Of a stretch of 64,000 nucleotides of DNA, positions 8,620-17,776 are shown piece after piece. The notes under the pieces were generated by a model that did no database searches, was not told the origin of the DNA, and was given only the letters and a program-made list of their open reading frames with translations. Position numbers and translations under genes: made by a program. The DNA comes from Pelomonas sp. Root1237 (GTDB lineage: Bacteria; Pseudomonadota; Gammaproteobacteria; Burkholderiales; Burkholderiaceae_C), in NCBI RefSeq assembly GCF_001425055.1, contig NZ_LMDK01000001.1, forward strand, positions 633,845 through 697,844. Reading direction: 5' to 3'. Each line of letters starts with the position of its first letter. Positions within the stretch are counted from its first letter, which is position 1.

Positions 8620-10806
8620 CTAGAGCAGGTGTTCGAGGCGAATCGGGAGATCGCGCAGGCGGCGGCCGGTCGCATGGAACACCGCGTTCGCAATCGCTGC
8701 GGCGGTGCCCACCGTCCCCAGCATGCCGATGCCCTTGATGCCGCCGGCGAGGTGAGGGTCGTCTTCTTCGACGATGTGAATGTCGAAGCGCGGCATATCG
8801 GCGTGGACGGGCACGAGGTAGTCGCTCAAGCTGGTGTTGACGACGCGACCCGACGCCTGGTCCATCAGCGTGGCCTCGTGCAGCGCCATCCCGATCCCGC
8901 CGACGAGCCCGCCGACGTACTGGCTGCGCGCAAGCATCGGGTTCAATATCCGGCCCGCCGCGTACGCCGCTGTGATCCGGGTGACACGTACGGTGCCCAG
9001 CGTCGCATCGACGTGAACTTCGGCGAAAACCGCGCCGAAGCCATAGGCGCTGTAGGCCGGCCGCTCGGCGGGCGCGGTCCGGGCATGGACCTGCAGTCCT
9101 TGCGCGGCGGGGGTGGCCGCCCAAGCGGCGAGTGTTTGCCGGCGAGTGTCGATGCGGCTGTGCAGCAGCCCTTCCACGAGCGTGACCTGATCGCTCGCAA
9201 GGCCGTACAAGGGCGAATCGGGATCGGCCACCACGTTCGCGAGGATGCGCTTCTTCAGCCCACGGGCCGCCTCTTCCACCGCCGGGGTGAAGCTGGCTGT
9301 CGCGATGGAGCCACCGGAGTACGGGCCTTCGGGCAGATCGGTGTCACCGAGTTCGACTTGCACGGCAGCGAGCGGTACGCCCACCGCTTCCGCGGCAATT
9401 TGCGCGAGCACCGTCAACGTGCCGGTGCCGATGTCCTGCGTGCCGCACCGCACACACACCACGCCTTCGCGGCTCAAGCCGACACTGGCTTCGCACGCCA
9501 TGCGAAACACCGGGTACAGCGCGGACGCCATGCCCCAGCCGACCCACGAATGATTTTGCTGCCACTGCTGCGGCTTGCGCGGGCGACGCGACCACCCGAA
9601 GGCATCGGCTGCGACGCGCAGACATGTCTCCAGGCCGTTGCTGGACCAGGGCAGGTCGGTGTGCATGTCGCGCTCGGCGAGGTTGCGCAAACGCAGTTCG
9701 AGCGGATCGATGTCGAGTCGGTGGGCCAACTCGTCGAGCGCCGATTCGAGCGCAAAGCTTCCAGGGCCTTCTCCCGGGGCGCGCATCGGGTTCGGCTGCG
9801 GTGCATTCACGCGCACCAGGCGCTGCGTGGTCGCCACATGGGCGCAGCCGTACAGCACCCGACTCGGGGTCGCGACTGGATCGAGGTGTTCTGCGAATGT
9901 CGACGTCTGCGCAAGCGCGTCGTGCACGATGGCACGCAGACGGCCATCGGCATCCATGCCGATCTTCAGGTCCTGCACCGTCTCCTGCCGCCTGCCGACT
10001 ACACAGAACATTTGTGCGCGCGTCAGCTCCAACCGAACGGGTCGCTGCACGTGCCGCGCCGCCATGACTCCCAACACCAGCGCCGGAAACCACGCGCGAC
10101 CCTTGGATCCGAAGCCACCCCCGACGTACTGGGCGACGACGCGCACCCGCTCCGGCGGCAAATCAAAACAATGCGCAAGAATGCGTCGCGAGCCGAACAC
10201 CGCCTGGGTGGAGGTGTGCACCGTGAGGCGGCCCTGCTCCCAATGGGTGACGACGGCGTGCGGTTCGAGCGGAAGGTGGTTGTGCGTCGGCGTGGTGTAG
10301 CGCTGCGCGAGGACGTGCGCAGCTTGCGTCAACTCGCGTTCGGGCTCGCCGCGGCGGCTGTCCACAGCCACACCGCCGGCCGCCTCTTTGGGTGAAACCA
10401 CTTCGCCGAGCGCGGCGTTCATCGCGGTGATGGCCGGTGCCGGTTCGATATCGACTTTCACGGCCGCAGCGGCGCGCAGCGCCTGCTGCGGCGACTCAGC
10501 GATCACCAGCGCAACGGGCTGCCCGGCGAAATGAACGGTCGCGTCCTGCAGCAGCGCAAGAAAACCGCCATTGCGGACCCTCGGCGCGTTTGCGTGCCAG
10601 AGCAACGCGACCACCCCCGGCATTGCCAGCGCGGCAGTGGCATCGACGTTGCGCACCACGCCGCTGGGCACATCTGCCTGCACGAGCGCCGCGTGAAGCA
10701 GTCCCTGGACTGTTTGTTCGGCAGCGTAGCGGGCTGCGCCGGTCACCTTCAGTTCGGCTTCCAGCCGCGGCGTGGCACGACCGTTTGGACGCTCAGGTAC
10801 GGTCAT
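8620..10806 (-). CDS. xanthine-dehydrogenase-family molybdopterin-binding subunit
   Basis: This is the large molybdenum-cofactor subunit of a three-part hydroxylase of the xanthine dehydrogenase/aldehyde oxidoreductase family (about 728 aa). Seen: the VGGGFGSKG cofactor motif, MRAPGEGPGSFALESALDELA, GTQDIGTGTLT and a C-terminal GGIKGIGMLGTVGTAAAIANAV segment. In characterised relatives that last segment reads KGxGE, with Glu as the catalytic base; here a Met codon (8722-8724) stands in its place. The start at 10806 overlaps the stop of the FAD-subunit gene as ATGA, so translation is coupled. No Tat signal is seen. The substrate is unknown; N-heterocycles or aldehydes are typical for the family. 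Confidence 0.9.
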   Translation of the reverse strand: MTVPERPNGRATPRLEAELKVTGAARYAAEQTVQGLLHAALVQADVPSGVVRNVDATAALAMPGVVALLWHANAPRVRNGGFLALLQDATVHFAGQPVALVIAESPQQALRAAAAVKVDIEPAPAITAMNAALGEVVSPKEAAGGVAVDSRRGEPERELTQAAHVLAQRYTTPTHNHLPLEPHAVVTHWEQGRLTVHTSTQAVFGSRRILAHCFDLPPERVRVVAQYVGGGFGSKGRAWFPALVLGVMAARHVQRPVRLELTRAQMFCVVGRRQETVQDLKIGMDADGRLRAIVHDALAQTSTFAEHLDPVATPSRVLYGCAHVATTQRLVRVNAPQPNPMRAPGEGPGSFALESALDELAHRLDIDPLELRLRNLAERDMHTDLPWSSNGLETCLRVAADAFGWSRRPRKPQQWQQNHSWVGWGMASALYPVFRMACEASVGLSREGVVCVRCGTQDIGTGTLTVLAQIAAEAVGVPLAAVQVELGDTDLPEGPYSGGSIATASFTPAVEEAARGLKKRILANVVADPDSPLYGLASDQVTLVEGLLHSRIDTRRQTLAAWAATPAAQGLQVHARTAPAERPAYSAYGFGAVFAEVHVDATLGTVRVTRITAAYAAGRILNPMLARSQYVGGLVGGIGMALHEATLMDQASGRVVNTSLSDYLVPVHADMPRFDIHIVEEDDPHLAGGIKGIGMLGTVGTAAAIANAVFHATGRRLRDLPIRLEHLL

Positions 10807-11792
10807 GACCGGTCTCTTGTCTGCAGTAGCGCGCGCAGTACCGCACGGGGCAGCAGATCTACCTTGAATGCGTTGTGACGCAGCGGCGCCGCCCCGACCG
10901 AGGCCAACTCGGCAGCACGTTGCAGACTCTCGTCGTCGCAGCGAGCGCCGAGCAGCGCCTCTTCGCAAGCGGGCAGCCGCCACGGCACCGTGCCGACGCC
11001 CCCGGCCGCGATGCACGCTGCGCGCACGATGCCATCGGCGATTGACAGGCCGGCAGCAACCGAAACGACGGCGAACTCGAACGACTCACGGTCGCGCAGC
11101 TTCAGATAGCTCGATTGCCGCATGCAAGGCGCAAGCCGCAACTCGACGTGGGTGATCAGTTCGCCGGGCTCAAGGTTGGTCTCGCATTCGGGCCGGTCGC
11201 CCGGCAGGCGATACAAGCGCTGCAGCGCAAGGCGCCGCTCGCCGCGCGGCCCGATCAGACGCAACTGGGCGTCGGCCGCAATGAGCGCGACTGCCAGGTC
11301 CGACGCATGCGTCGCGACGCAGTGTGCACTCGCGCCGAATACCGCATGCAGGCGGTTTTCACCGTCGATGGCGCCGCAGCCGCTGGCCGACTGCCGCTTG
11401 TTGCAGAGGGCCAAGCCGTTGCGGAAGTAGCTGCAGCGGGTTCGTTGCAGCAGGTTGCCTCCGACAGTGGCCATGTGCCGCACTTGCGGTGAAGCGCTTG
11501 CGAGCAGCGCCTGCGCGACGGCCGGCGCTTCGCGGCGCACGTCCGCGTTTGCCGCAACGTCGCTCAAGCGTGCCAGCGCGCCGATCGACAACGTGCCATC
11601 GTCAATCGCCACTGTGGCTAGCGGCAACCGACCGATGTCCACGACCCGCGTCAACGAGGCGAGGCCGGCCTTGTGCAAAGGGATCAACTCCGTGCCGCCG
11701 GCAATGAAAGCCGCACCCGGTTCGGCCTGCACCGCGACAAGCGCGGATTGCAGGTCGACCGCCCTCACATACGAGAACGGGTGCAGGGTCAT
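10803..11792 (-). CDS. FAD-binding subunit of molybdenum hydroxylase (CoxM-like)
   Basis: This 329-aa middle subunit carries electrons between the iron-sulfur clusters and the external acceptor through FAD. It starts with the family pattern PFSYVRA and contains the FAD-binding IAGGTEL motif near residue 35 and the ATVGGNLLQRTRCSYF segment of the CO-dehydrogenase-flavoprotein family. The gene starts inside an ATGA overlap with the 2Fe-2S gene and ends in an ATGA overlap with the Mo-subunit gene. The three should therefore be made in fixed ratio from one transcript. Confidence 0.93.
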   Translation of the reverse strand: MTLHPFSYVRAVDLQSALVAVQAEPGAAFIAGGTELIPLHKAGLASLTRVVDIGRLPLATVAIDDGTLSIGALARLSDVAANADVRREAPAVAQALLASASPQVRHMATVGGNLLQRTRCSYFRNGLALCNKRQSASGCGAIDGENRLHAVFGASAHCVATHASDLAVALIAADAQLRLIGPRGERRLALQRLYRLPGDRPECETNLEPGELITHVELRLAPCMRQSSYLKLRDRESFEFAVVSVAAGLSIADGIVRAACIAAGGVGTVPWRLPACEEALLGARCDDESLQRAAELASVGAAPLRHNAFKVDLLPRAVLRALLQTRDRS

Positions 11793-12310
11793 CGTTGGCC
11801 CACCACCTGGAGTATTGCGTCGACGATGTTCGGGTAAGCGCCGCATCGGCACAGGTTGCCGCTCATCGAGGCCTCGACACTGCCGCGATCCGTCACGCCG
11901 TCCTCTTGGAGGAGGCCGAGTGCTGAAACGATCTGCCCCGGCGTGCAGTAGCCGCACTGCAGTGCGTCGCAGTCGATGAAAGCCTGCTGCAGTGGGTGCG
12001 TCAGGCCGTCGCGCGCCACACCTTCAATCGTCGTGATCTCGCGTCCGTCCTGCATGGCCGCCAACGTCAGGCAGGCGTTGATGCGGCGCCCGTCGGCGAG
12101 CACGGTGCAAGCACCGCAGGCGCCCATGCTGCATCCCTTCTTCGTACCCGCCAGCCCCAAGTGGTCGCGCAACAGGTCCAGCAACGTGGTCGAAGCCGGC
12201 ACCGTGAGCGTGTGGGCTCGGCCGTTGATCGACAGGCACACAGACGTGCGGTCATCGGCGTTGCCGGCAACACCTGGATCGACGGCGGGTGGGAAAGATT
12301 CGGTTCGCAT
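11789..12310 (-). CDS. 2Fe-2S subunit of molybdenum hydroxylase
   Basis: This small electron-transfer subunit has two clusters. The plant-type ferredoxin site is seen as GCSMGACGACTV with a later NACLTL cysteine. The second, helical domain shows QCGYCTPGQI and GNLCRCGAYPNI. All eight cluster cysteines appear to be present. Two starts are possible: a GTG at 12337 and the ATG at 12310 used here; neither has a strong ribosome-binding site, and the N-terminal 25 or so residues are not part of the conserved domain. It is the first gene of the coupled three-gene set and lies 89 bp downstream of the XRE-family regulator. Confidence 0.92.
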   Translation of the reverse strand: MRTESFPPAVDPGVAGNADDRTSVCLSINGRAHTLTVPASTTLLDLLRDHLGLAGTKKGCSMGACGACTVLADGRRINACLTLAAMQDGREITTIEGVARDGLTHPLQQAFIDCDALQCGYCTPGQIVSALGLLQEDGVTDRGSVEASMSGNLCRCGAYPNIVDAILQVVGQR

Positions 12311-12399
12311 GCGTCGAGGATATCGACGCTGCGTCACCCAACAAGTGCGGTCGCCATACGGGTATCGCCACTACCCGGCTTGTGGAACTGACCGCGCCG

Positions 12400-13194
12400 T
12401 CACACCACGGGTGGTTCGGGCCTGAAGATGGTGAGCCGCAAGTCGGGAGCTCCGTCGGGCGTGAAGGACGTGATGTTGTAGGGGACCTCGCCATGCACGG
12501 GGTGCCGTAGCGTCTTTCGAACGGTCGATCGATCGGCCACCACGTCGTGATGAGCCCACCAGGCGCGGAACTCGGGGCTTGCCGCCGCGGTGCGCGCGAC
12601 CAAGGTTGCAAAGCCGGGGTCCCCGTTCGAGCGGCCGAAGTCGACACGGAAGCGCGCGAGCACGTCCCGCGCGTCGATCTCCCAGTCCGCCATCCGCTCG
12701 CGGTAGAGCGGGCTCGTGAAGGTGAGCCATAACTGGTTGCGCGCCTCGGCCGGCAGGCTGCTGAAGTCGCCGAAGAGCTGACACAGCGGTTCGTTCCACG
12801 CCAGCAGATCCCAACGTTTCGTCTTCAGGTAGGCCGGCAAGGTCAATGATCCGACCAGCGCTGAAAGGTCGTCCACGACGCGGCCGATGGCGGCTGACTC
12901 GACAGCCGGCGCAGGGTGGCCCGCGAGCGCCAACAGGTGCGCCCGTTCGGTGCTGCCCAGGCGCAACGCGTCGGCCACCCGTTCGAGTGCGCTCGCCGAA
13001 ACGCGAATGGGCCGCGCCTGTTCAAGCCACGTGTACCAGGTGACGCCGATGCCGGCCAGCGCCGCGACCTCCTCGCGGCGAAGCCCGCGAGCGCGACGCC
13101 GCGCGCCGCTCGGCAGTCCCACGTCGGCCGGTCCCAGGCGAGCCCGGCGGCTGGTGAGGAAGACTGCCAGTTCCTTGCGTGCATCGAGGGTCAC
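12400..13194 (-). CDS. XRE-family regulator with MmyB-like ligand domain
   Basis: This 264-aa regulator has an N-terminal HTH (GLRREEVAALAGIGVTWYTWLEQ, near residues 38-60) and the C-terminal MmyB-type sensor domain (KTKRWDLLAWNEPLCQLFGD onwards). Such proteins usually control a nearby dehydrogenase or oxidoreductase. I use the GTG at 13194, which gives the family-typical N-terminus ELAVFLTSRRARLGP; longer frames upstream lack family resemblance. It sits just upstream of the molybdenum hydroxylase genes on the same strand and may regulate them, which is inference from position. Confidence 0.88.
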   Translation of the reverse strand: MTLDARKELAVFLTSRRARLGPADVGLPSGARRRARGLRREEVAALAGIGVTWYTWLEQARPIRVSASALERVADALRLGSTERAHLLALAGHPAPAVESAAIGRVVDDLSALVGSLTLPAYLKTKRWDLLAWNEPLCQLFGDFSSLPAEARNQLWLTFTSPLYRERMADWEIDARDVLARFRVDFGRSNGDPGFATLVARTAAASPEFRAWWAHHDVVADRSTVRKTLRHPVHGEVPYNITSFTPDGAPDLRLTIFRPEPPVV

Positions 13195-13288
13195 GTGAAA
13201 ATTATCAGGCCTCGCAATCGACTGCCAGCGTGTGACAGCTTCTCGGCAATCAAGGCGGAGAAGTGAATGTCGCTGATAGGCGGCGGAT

Positions 13289-15736
13289 TCAACCGGGCAC
13301 AGTCCGCAGCAACAACCAAGCGGGCAACCCCAGATATAGCGCCAGCAACCCGAGTCGTTCCAGCCCCGCGCGCGCCGCTGTCGCCCACCCCGGGAGTACC
13401 AGCCAGCCAGCAAACGCGCCCAACTCGATCACCGCCCGCACCGCAGCCGCGCACAGCACCACGCCGGCAATCCAGGCCGCCCACCACAGCCCGAAGGCGG
13501 TCAGATAGGCCGCCAGCCCGTAGCTGTAGAACTCCCCGAAGGCGCTGCCGTAGGCGATCTTCTGGTGCAGCTGGAAGGCGGGCACGGCCAGCAGGAAAGG
13601 CAGCAGCAGGAACTTGAACGCCGGCTGGGCGAGGCGGCTGGGCGGCAGTTGTGCGCGGCTGCGGGCGTAGGCCCACCAGGCAAGCCAGGCAGGCTGTTCA
13701 TGCATGGGCAGCCCGAGGGCACGGGCCAGGGCCCAGGGGTCGGGCAGGGCGAGGCCGTGGAGCCAGCGCTCGCCTGAGTTCAGACGCAGCGAGGCGCCTG
13801 AGCCAGGCAGGTGCAAGCACCAAGGCTCGATGGCGGCGATGTCGCTCAGTGGGACCTCCAGTCGCCGCGAGCCGCGCGTCAGCACCAGTAAGCCTTCCGC
13901 CAGCGTGACCTGGGCTGTGCAGGCGCGCAACAGGGCCCAGGCCGCTGCCTCGGGGATGAGGCACAGGGCCGTGAACATGCGCAGCAGCGCGAGGGTGTTG
14001 GTCTGCAGCGTGCCATCGCCCCACAGCCAGATTGCACCCATGGCCAGCGCGCCGCCGCGCGAGATCAGCTGCAGCAGGCCCGCCACGGCGCGGGCGGCAG
14101 GGGGCAGCACGACGAGCTGGCTCGCAAGAGTGGCTGGCAACTCGACGGGAGAGATACCCACCCAACGCCGCAGCACCGACCACATCGCCAGTCCGGCAAT
14201 GAAGACCGCCGCCGCGCGCCCGACCCAGTCGCCCCAGCGGACCATCAGCGTGGGCGCCGGGTCGCGCACTGGCAGGTCGCCGATGACGAGGGTGCGTTCG
14301 CCCATGCGCGTGGCGGCGATGACGGTGCCGCGGGCATCGATGACGGCGCTGAAGCCATTGGTCGTGACGCGAAACTGCGGCAGGCGGGTCTCGATGCTGC
14401 GAAAGGCCGCGACGGCCTGGTGCAGGGAGGCGCCCTGCTCGTGGTCAGTGAACCACGAGTCGTTGGACATGGTCAGGATGACTTGCGCGCCCAGGCGTGC
14501 GCCGGCGATGGCGAGGCCGGAGTCGGTGTCGTCAAGGCAGATCAGCGGTAACACGGGCACCTCGCGCCTATCGGCCAGGCGCAGCGGGAAGACGCGCACG
14601 CCGCTGCCAGGCCGCCAGCTGCCGGCGCCGGGCAGCCAGCCCCGGACGGCGGGCGTGTCCAGCCATTCAGGCAGGGCTTCGGTGAAAGGGAAGAGCCGGG
14701 TCTTGCGATACATGCCAGCCAAGCCGCTGCGGGGCAGCACAAACGCGGCCGCGTTGTATTCCCCGTCGGCATCCCGGTCATAGGTGCCAAAGACGAAGGG
14801 CACACCTGCCGCGTCGACGATGGCCTGGATCTCGGCGTCCAGTTCGGCACCGGCCGCGCTCTTGGGCTGGCCGAAGCTGGTGGGGTAGACGGTCTCGGAC
14901 CACAGCACCGCGTCGACATGCTGGCGCTCGACGGCGTCGTAGCTCATGGCGAAGTGCGTATCAAGGACCTCACGCACGACGGCGGCAGCACCCTTGTCGC
15001 GGCGCAGGCGCTCGTAGTCGGTGATGTTGGACTGCACCAGGCCCATGCGCAGTGGCTTGGCTGCTGAGGTTTGCTCAGGTTGCAGCGCGAAGAGGCCATA
15101 GCCGGCCAGCAGCAGTGGGCCGACGGCAGCAAGCACCAGCGGCGCAACCATCGCGCGCAGGCCTTCGCGGCGGCGCGCCAGTGCGGCGGCGACGGCCTCG
15201 TTGGCCAGCAGCAGCACGACGGTCAGCCCGGTGGCGCCGCCCAGCTCGGCGGCCTGGCGCAGCAGCGGCGCGGGGTAGAGGCCGTGGCCCAGCGTGTCGC
15301 CCAGCACATGCGGCAGCGCCCATTCGGTGGCGGCCCAGGCTGCCACGCCGGCCGCGGCAGCGAGGGCCGCGCCGTGATGGCGCCGCACCAGGTGGCGCAC
15401 AACGGCGAAGACGAGGATCTGCGGCTGGAACAGCGGCGCGGCGAGCAGCAGCAGCGCCAGGCCCGCACCCGCGCCGATCTGCGTGTAGGCGCCGAGGGCG
15501 CTGCCGAACCAGAAGAACACGGCGGCCGTGTACGCAACCGACATGGCCCAAGCGCCGAGCAGCGTGCGGTCCAGACGGGCTTCGGCATCCAGCGTGCGCA
15601 GCCAGGGCACCAAAGCGACGAAGCCCAGCACCCACGAGGGGCCGCCGCGGGCGTACAGGCCGCAGAGCAGCGCGGCCACGACGACGCCGGTCCACCGGCT
15701 GCGGGCGAGCCGGCTGGGCAAGGCAGCGAGCGTCAA
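13289..15736 (-). CDS. apolipoprotein N-acyltransferase homologue with long C-terminal extension
   Basis: This 815-aa inner-membrane protein contains a complete Lnt-like core: N-terminal membrane helices to about residue 220, then a nitrilase domain with the expected Glu (WSETVYP, E281), Lys (YRKTRLFPF, K345) and Cys (LICLDD, C400), and the typical NDSWF and TTNGFSA segments. Lnt normally ends near 510-540 residues. Here about 290 more follow: membrane helices, a soluble stretch around 608-680 that resembles a small PH-like beta domain (VPLSDIAAIEPW), and further helices. The start codon is TTG inside a TTGA overlap with the upstream gene stop, so translation is coupled. It may acylate lipoproteins or a special substrate; I cannot say whether it is the only Lnt in the genome. 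Confidence 0.85.
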   Translation of the reverse strand: MTLAALPSRLARSRWTGVVVAALLCGLYARGGPSWVLGFVALVPWLRTLDAEARLDRTLLGAWAMSVAYTAAVFFWFGSALGAYTQIGAGAGLALLLLAAPLFQPQILVFAVVRHLVRRHHGAALAAAAGVAAWAATEWALPHVLGDTLGHGLYPAPLLRQAAELGGATGLTVVLLLANEAVAAALARRREGLRAMVAPLVLAAVGPLLLAGYGLFALQPEQTSAAKPLRMGLVQSNITDYERLRRDKGAAAVVREVLDTHFAMSYDAVERQHVDAVLWSETVYPTSFGQPKSAAGAELDAEIQAIVDAAGVPFVFGTYDRDADGEYNAAAFVLPRSGLAGMYRKTRLFPFTEALPEWLDTPAVRGWLPGAGSWRPGSGVRVFPLRLADRREVPVLPLICLDDTDSGLAIAGARLGAQVILTMSNDSWFTDHEQGASLHQAVAAFRSIETRLPQFRVTTNGFSAVIDARGTVIAATRMGERTLVIGDLPVRDPAPTLMVRWGDWVGRAAAVFIAGLAMWSVLRRWVGISPVELPATLASQLVVLPPAARAVAGLLQLISRGGALAMGAIWLWGDGTLQTNTLALLRMFTALCLIPEAAAWALLRACTAQVTLAEGLLVLTRGSRRLEVPLSDIAAIEPWCLHLPGSGASLRLNSGERWLHGLALPDPWALARALGLPMHEQPAWLAWWAYARSRAQLPPSRLAQPAFKFLLLPFLLAVPAFQLHQKIAYGSAFGEFYSYGLAAYLTAFGLWWAAWIAGVVLCAAAVRAVIELGAFAGWLVLPGWATAARAGLERLGLLALYLGLPAWLLLRTVPG

Positions 15737-16395
15737 CGCGGGCCGTCCACCGGCGCCGGCACGACGATGCGCCGGATCGGCAACCCCGGCGGCGCCAGTT
15801 CAGGCGGCACGACGCGGTCGGCCGGCACGGCGACGCTGCGGCCATTGATGACCAGCGTCTGCGCATCCGGCGAGAACATCAGCATGGGCTCGATGCGCTG
15901 GCCGTCGTCGGTGGCCTGGTGGTGGCGCACATAGCCGGGCGGCAACTCGAAGTTCTCGGGCACGGCCAGGCCGATGATGGGCGGGCGCGTGCCGGGGGGA
16001 TTGAAGGCGCCGAGGCCCGTGCGCACGCCGGCCGCATGCAGGCGCTGGATCACTTCAGCCATGGTGGGGCGTTCGCCTTCGTTGACGTAGTCGGCCAGGT
16101 CGGGCGTCTGGTCGCCGTTGGGGTCGCGCAGACGCGGGATGCGGGCGACCGGCGCAGTGGCCGTCCCGGTCATGACCACGGCGACCGTTGTATCCGGGGC
16201 ACTGGCCCAGGCGGTGGGTGTCTGGGCAGCCACTGATGCCGGCTGAGCCGGTGCCGCAGCAACCGCTGGCGATGCGGGTGCCTCAGCCGCCGGCCACCAC
16301 CAGGCGAGCCCACCAACTACCACGGCGATCGCAACCACCAGCACCCAGGGAGAGGGCCCCCAGGTGGTGTTGTGGCGGTCGTTGGGTCGCGTCAT
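15733..16395 (-). CDS. membrane-anchored periplasmic protein of unknown function
   Basis: This 220-aa protein has one N-terminal membrane segment (WVLVVAIAVVVGGLAWWW, about residues 16-33) followed by an alanine/proline-rich linker and a soluble region. The soluble part contains DPNGDQTPDLADYVNEGERP, an acidic Asp/Asn-rich stretch that might bind calcium, and ends in proline-rich sequence. I do not recognise a family. Its stop overlaps the start of the Lnt-like gene, and the SGNH-hydrolase gene ends upstream at 17 bp distance, so it probably belongs to the same transcript and may act with the envelope enzyme. Confidence 0.7.
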   Translation of the reverse strand: MTRPNDRHNTTWGPSPWVLVVAIAVVVGGLAWWWPAAEAPASPAVAAAPAQPASVAAQTPTAWASAPDTTVAVVMTGTATAPVARIPRLRDPNGDQTPDLADYVNEGERPTMAEVIQRLHAAGVRTGLGAFNPPGTRPPIIGLAVPENFELPPGYVRHHQATDDGQRIEPMLMFSPDAQTLVINGRSVAVPADRVVPPELAPPGLPIRRIVVPAPVDGPR

Positions 16396-16412
16396 GACAG
16401 CCCGCGTTCAGT

Positions 16413-17525
16413 TCATGGCGCCGCCGGGTTGGACGTCGAAATCGCCCAGCCCATGCGCTCATGCCCGTACTGGTTCCAGATGGGGCTCTTGCCGTTCGTG
16501 AATGACGTGTAGCGCGCCGCGCCCGATCCGGTGGTACCGCCGAAGATGCCGGCGGACACAGTGCCGCCGCTGTAGGTCGGGTGGGTGTCGTCGGACTGGA
16601 TGTAGTCGTAGCTGCTGCTGGTGGAGACGAACTTGGCGTTGGCGTCGCGGATGGTCGATTTCAGCGTCGTCGTGATGCGAGTCACGTAGCTGGCCTCGCT
16701 CTCGCCGGCCACATAGCGCAGGGCGTCGGAATCGATGATGCCGTCGCCGTTGCTGTCGTAGTCCGCGCCCATGTACTGCGCGAAGTTGTCGGCGCAATTG
16801 AAGCCCTTCTGGCGCGCGTACTCGCACATCCAGTAGTTCATCGTCGCAATCTTGGGCAGGAAGCGATCGCGCATGTTCACAGTGGCGCCGGTGCTGGCGT
16901 CCTTGCAGCTGCTCTGCGTGTTGTCGGCGTTGTAGCCGGGGTAGTGCAGGTTGGAGATCTGCTTGAGCTTCACGCCGGCATAGGCATTGGCGTTGATGAA
17001 GTCCATGGCGGCAGCCACATAGGTCTTGCAGCTGTTCACGGCGGCGTCCATGCCTGCGTAGTTGCAGGTGCCGGTCTGGCTCTTGAAGGCGGAGCGGGCC
17101 TGCAGGCCGTCGTTGCCGCACATCTCGAAGGTGACGACGCGGGTGGACGCCGCCTGCATGTACGACTTCTCGGCCACGATCTTGTTGCTGTAAACGTCGG
17201 AGGCGACGGCGCCGGACTTGGCGCGGCGCACGCTCTCGATGCTGGCATTCCACTTGGCCGCAAGGTATTCCGCGTCCACCGTGGGCGCCGCGTATTTGGC
17301 GGCATTCAGCACCGAGCCGTTGTAGCCGGCATAGATGGAATCGCCATAGGCGACGACGCGGTATTTGGCGGTCGTGCCCGTGCGGTTGATGGTCCAGGAC
17401 ACGTTCTGCGTCAGCGTGCTGGCGGCGGCGGGTGTGGCGCATATGACCGCCAGCAGCGGTACGCCCAGGCGGCAGGCGGCGCGGCGTGTTGTGCACTGGA
17501 TAGCGGCGCGAAGGGAAGTCCTCAT
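16413..17525 (-). CDS. secreted SGNH/GDSL-family hydrolase
   Basis: This is a 370-aa exported esterase or acyl hydrolase candidate. A signal peptide ends near CATPAAAS. Block I of the SGNH fold is seen as VVAYGDSIYAGYNG, the Asn-containing block as FEMCGNDGLQ and the catalytic Asp-His pair as SDDTHPT near the C-terminus. An acidic DYDSNGDGIIDSD loop resembles an EF-hand calcium site. Six or more cysteines suggest disulfides in the periplasm or outside. It is the first gene of a same-strand set with the unknown anchored protein and the Lnt-like protein, which suggests work on acylated envelope material. The substrate is unknown. Confidence 0.83.
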   Translation of the reverse strand: MRTSLRAAIQCTTRRAACRLGVPLLAVICATPAAASTLTQNVSWTINRTGTTAKYRVVAYGDSIYAGYNGSVLNAAKYAAPTVDAEYLAAKWNASIESVRRAKSGAVASDVYSNKIVAEKSYMQAASTRVVTFEMCGNDGLQARSAFKSQTGTCNYAGMDAAVNSCKTYVAAAMDFINANAYAGVKLKQISNLHYPGYNADNTQSSCKDASTGATVNMRDRFLPKIATMNYWMCEYARQKGFNCADNFAQYMGADYDSNGDGIIDSDALRYVAGESEASYVTRITTTLKSTIRDANAKFVSTSSSYDYIQSDDTHPTYSGGTVSAGIFGGTTGSGAARYTSFTNGKSPIWNQYGHERMGWAISTSNPAAP

Positions 17526-17776
17526 CTGCGTCTCCTAGCTTGGTGTTTGCGACGGGAACCAACAGAGCGCCCGGCCGCCGCGTGGGCAGGCCGGAACCAT
17601 GAACAACACTTCACGCTAGCACCCTGCCTGCGGGGCGAATCGGGGACATTCCCTCTGTGTGCGGTGCAGCAAGAGGGACGGGGGAACCCTGGTAATACGA
17701 CCAAATCGACGTGTCGAAGCCGCGGCGAAGATCGCGCACTTGCAGTTCGAGCCCAACAATCTCTGGCTACCGCTTC

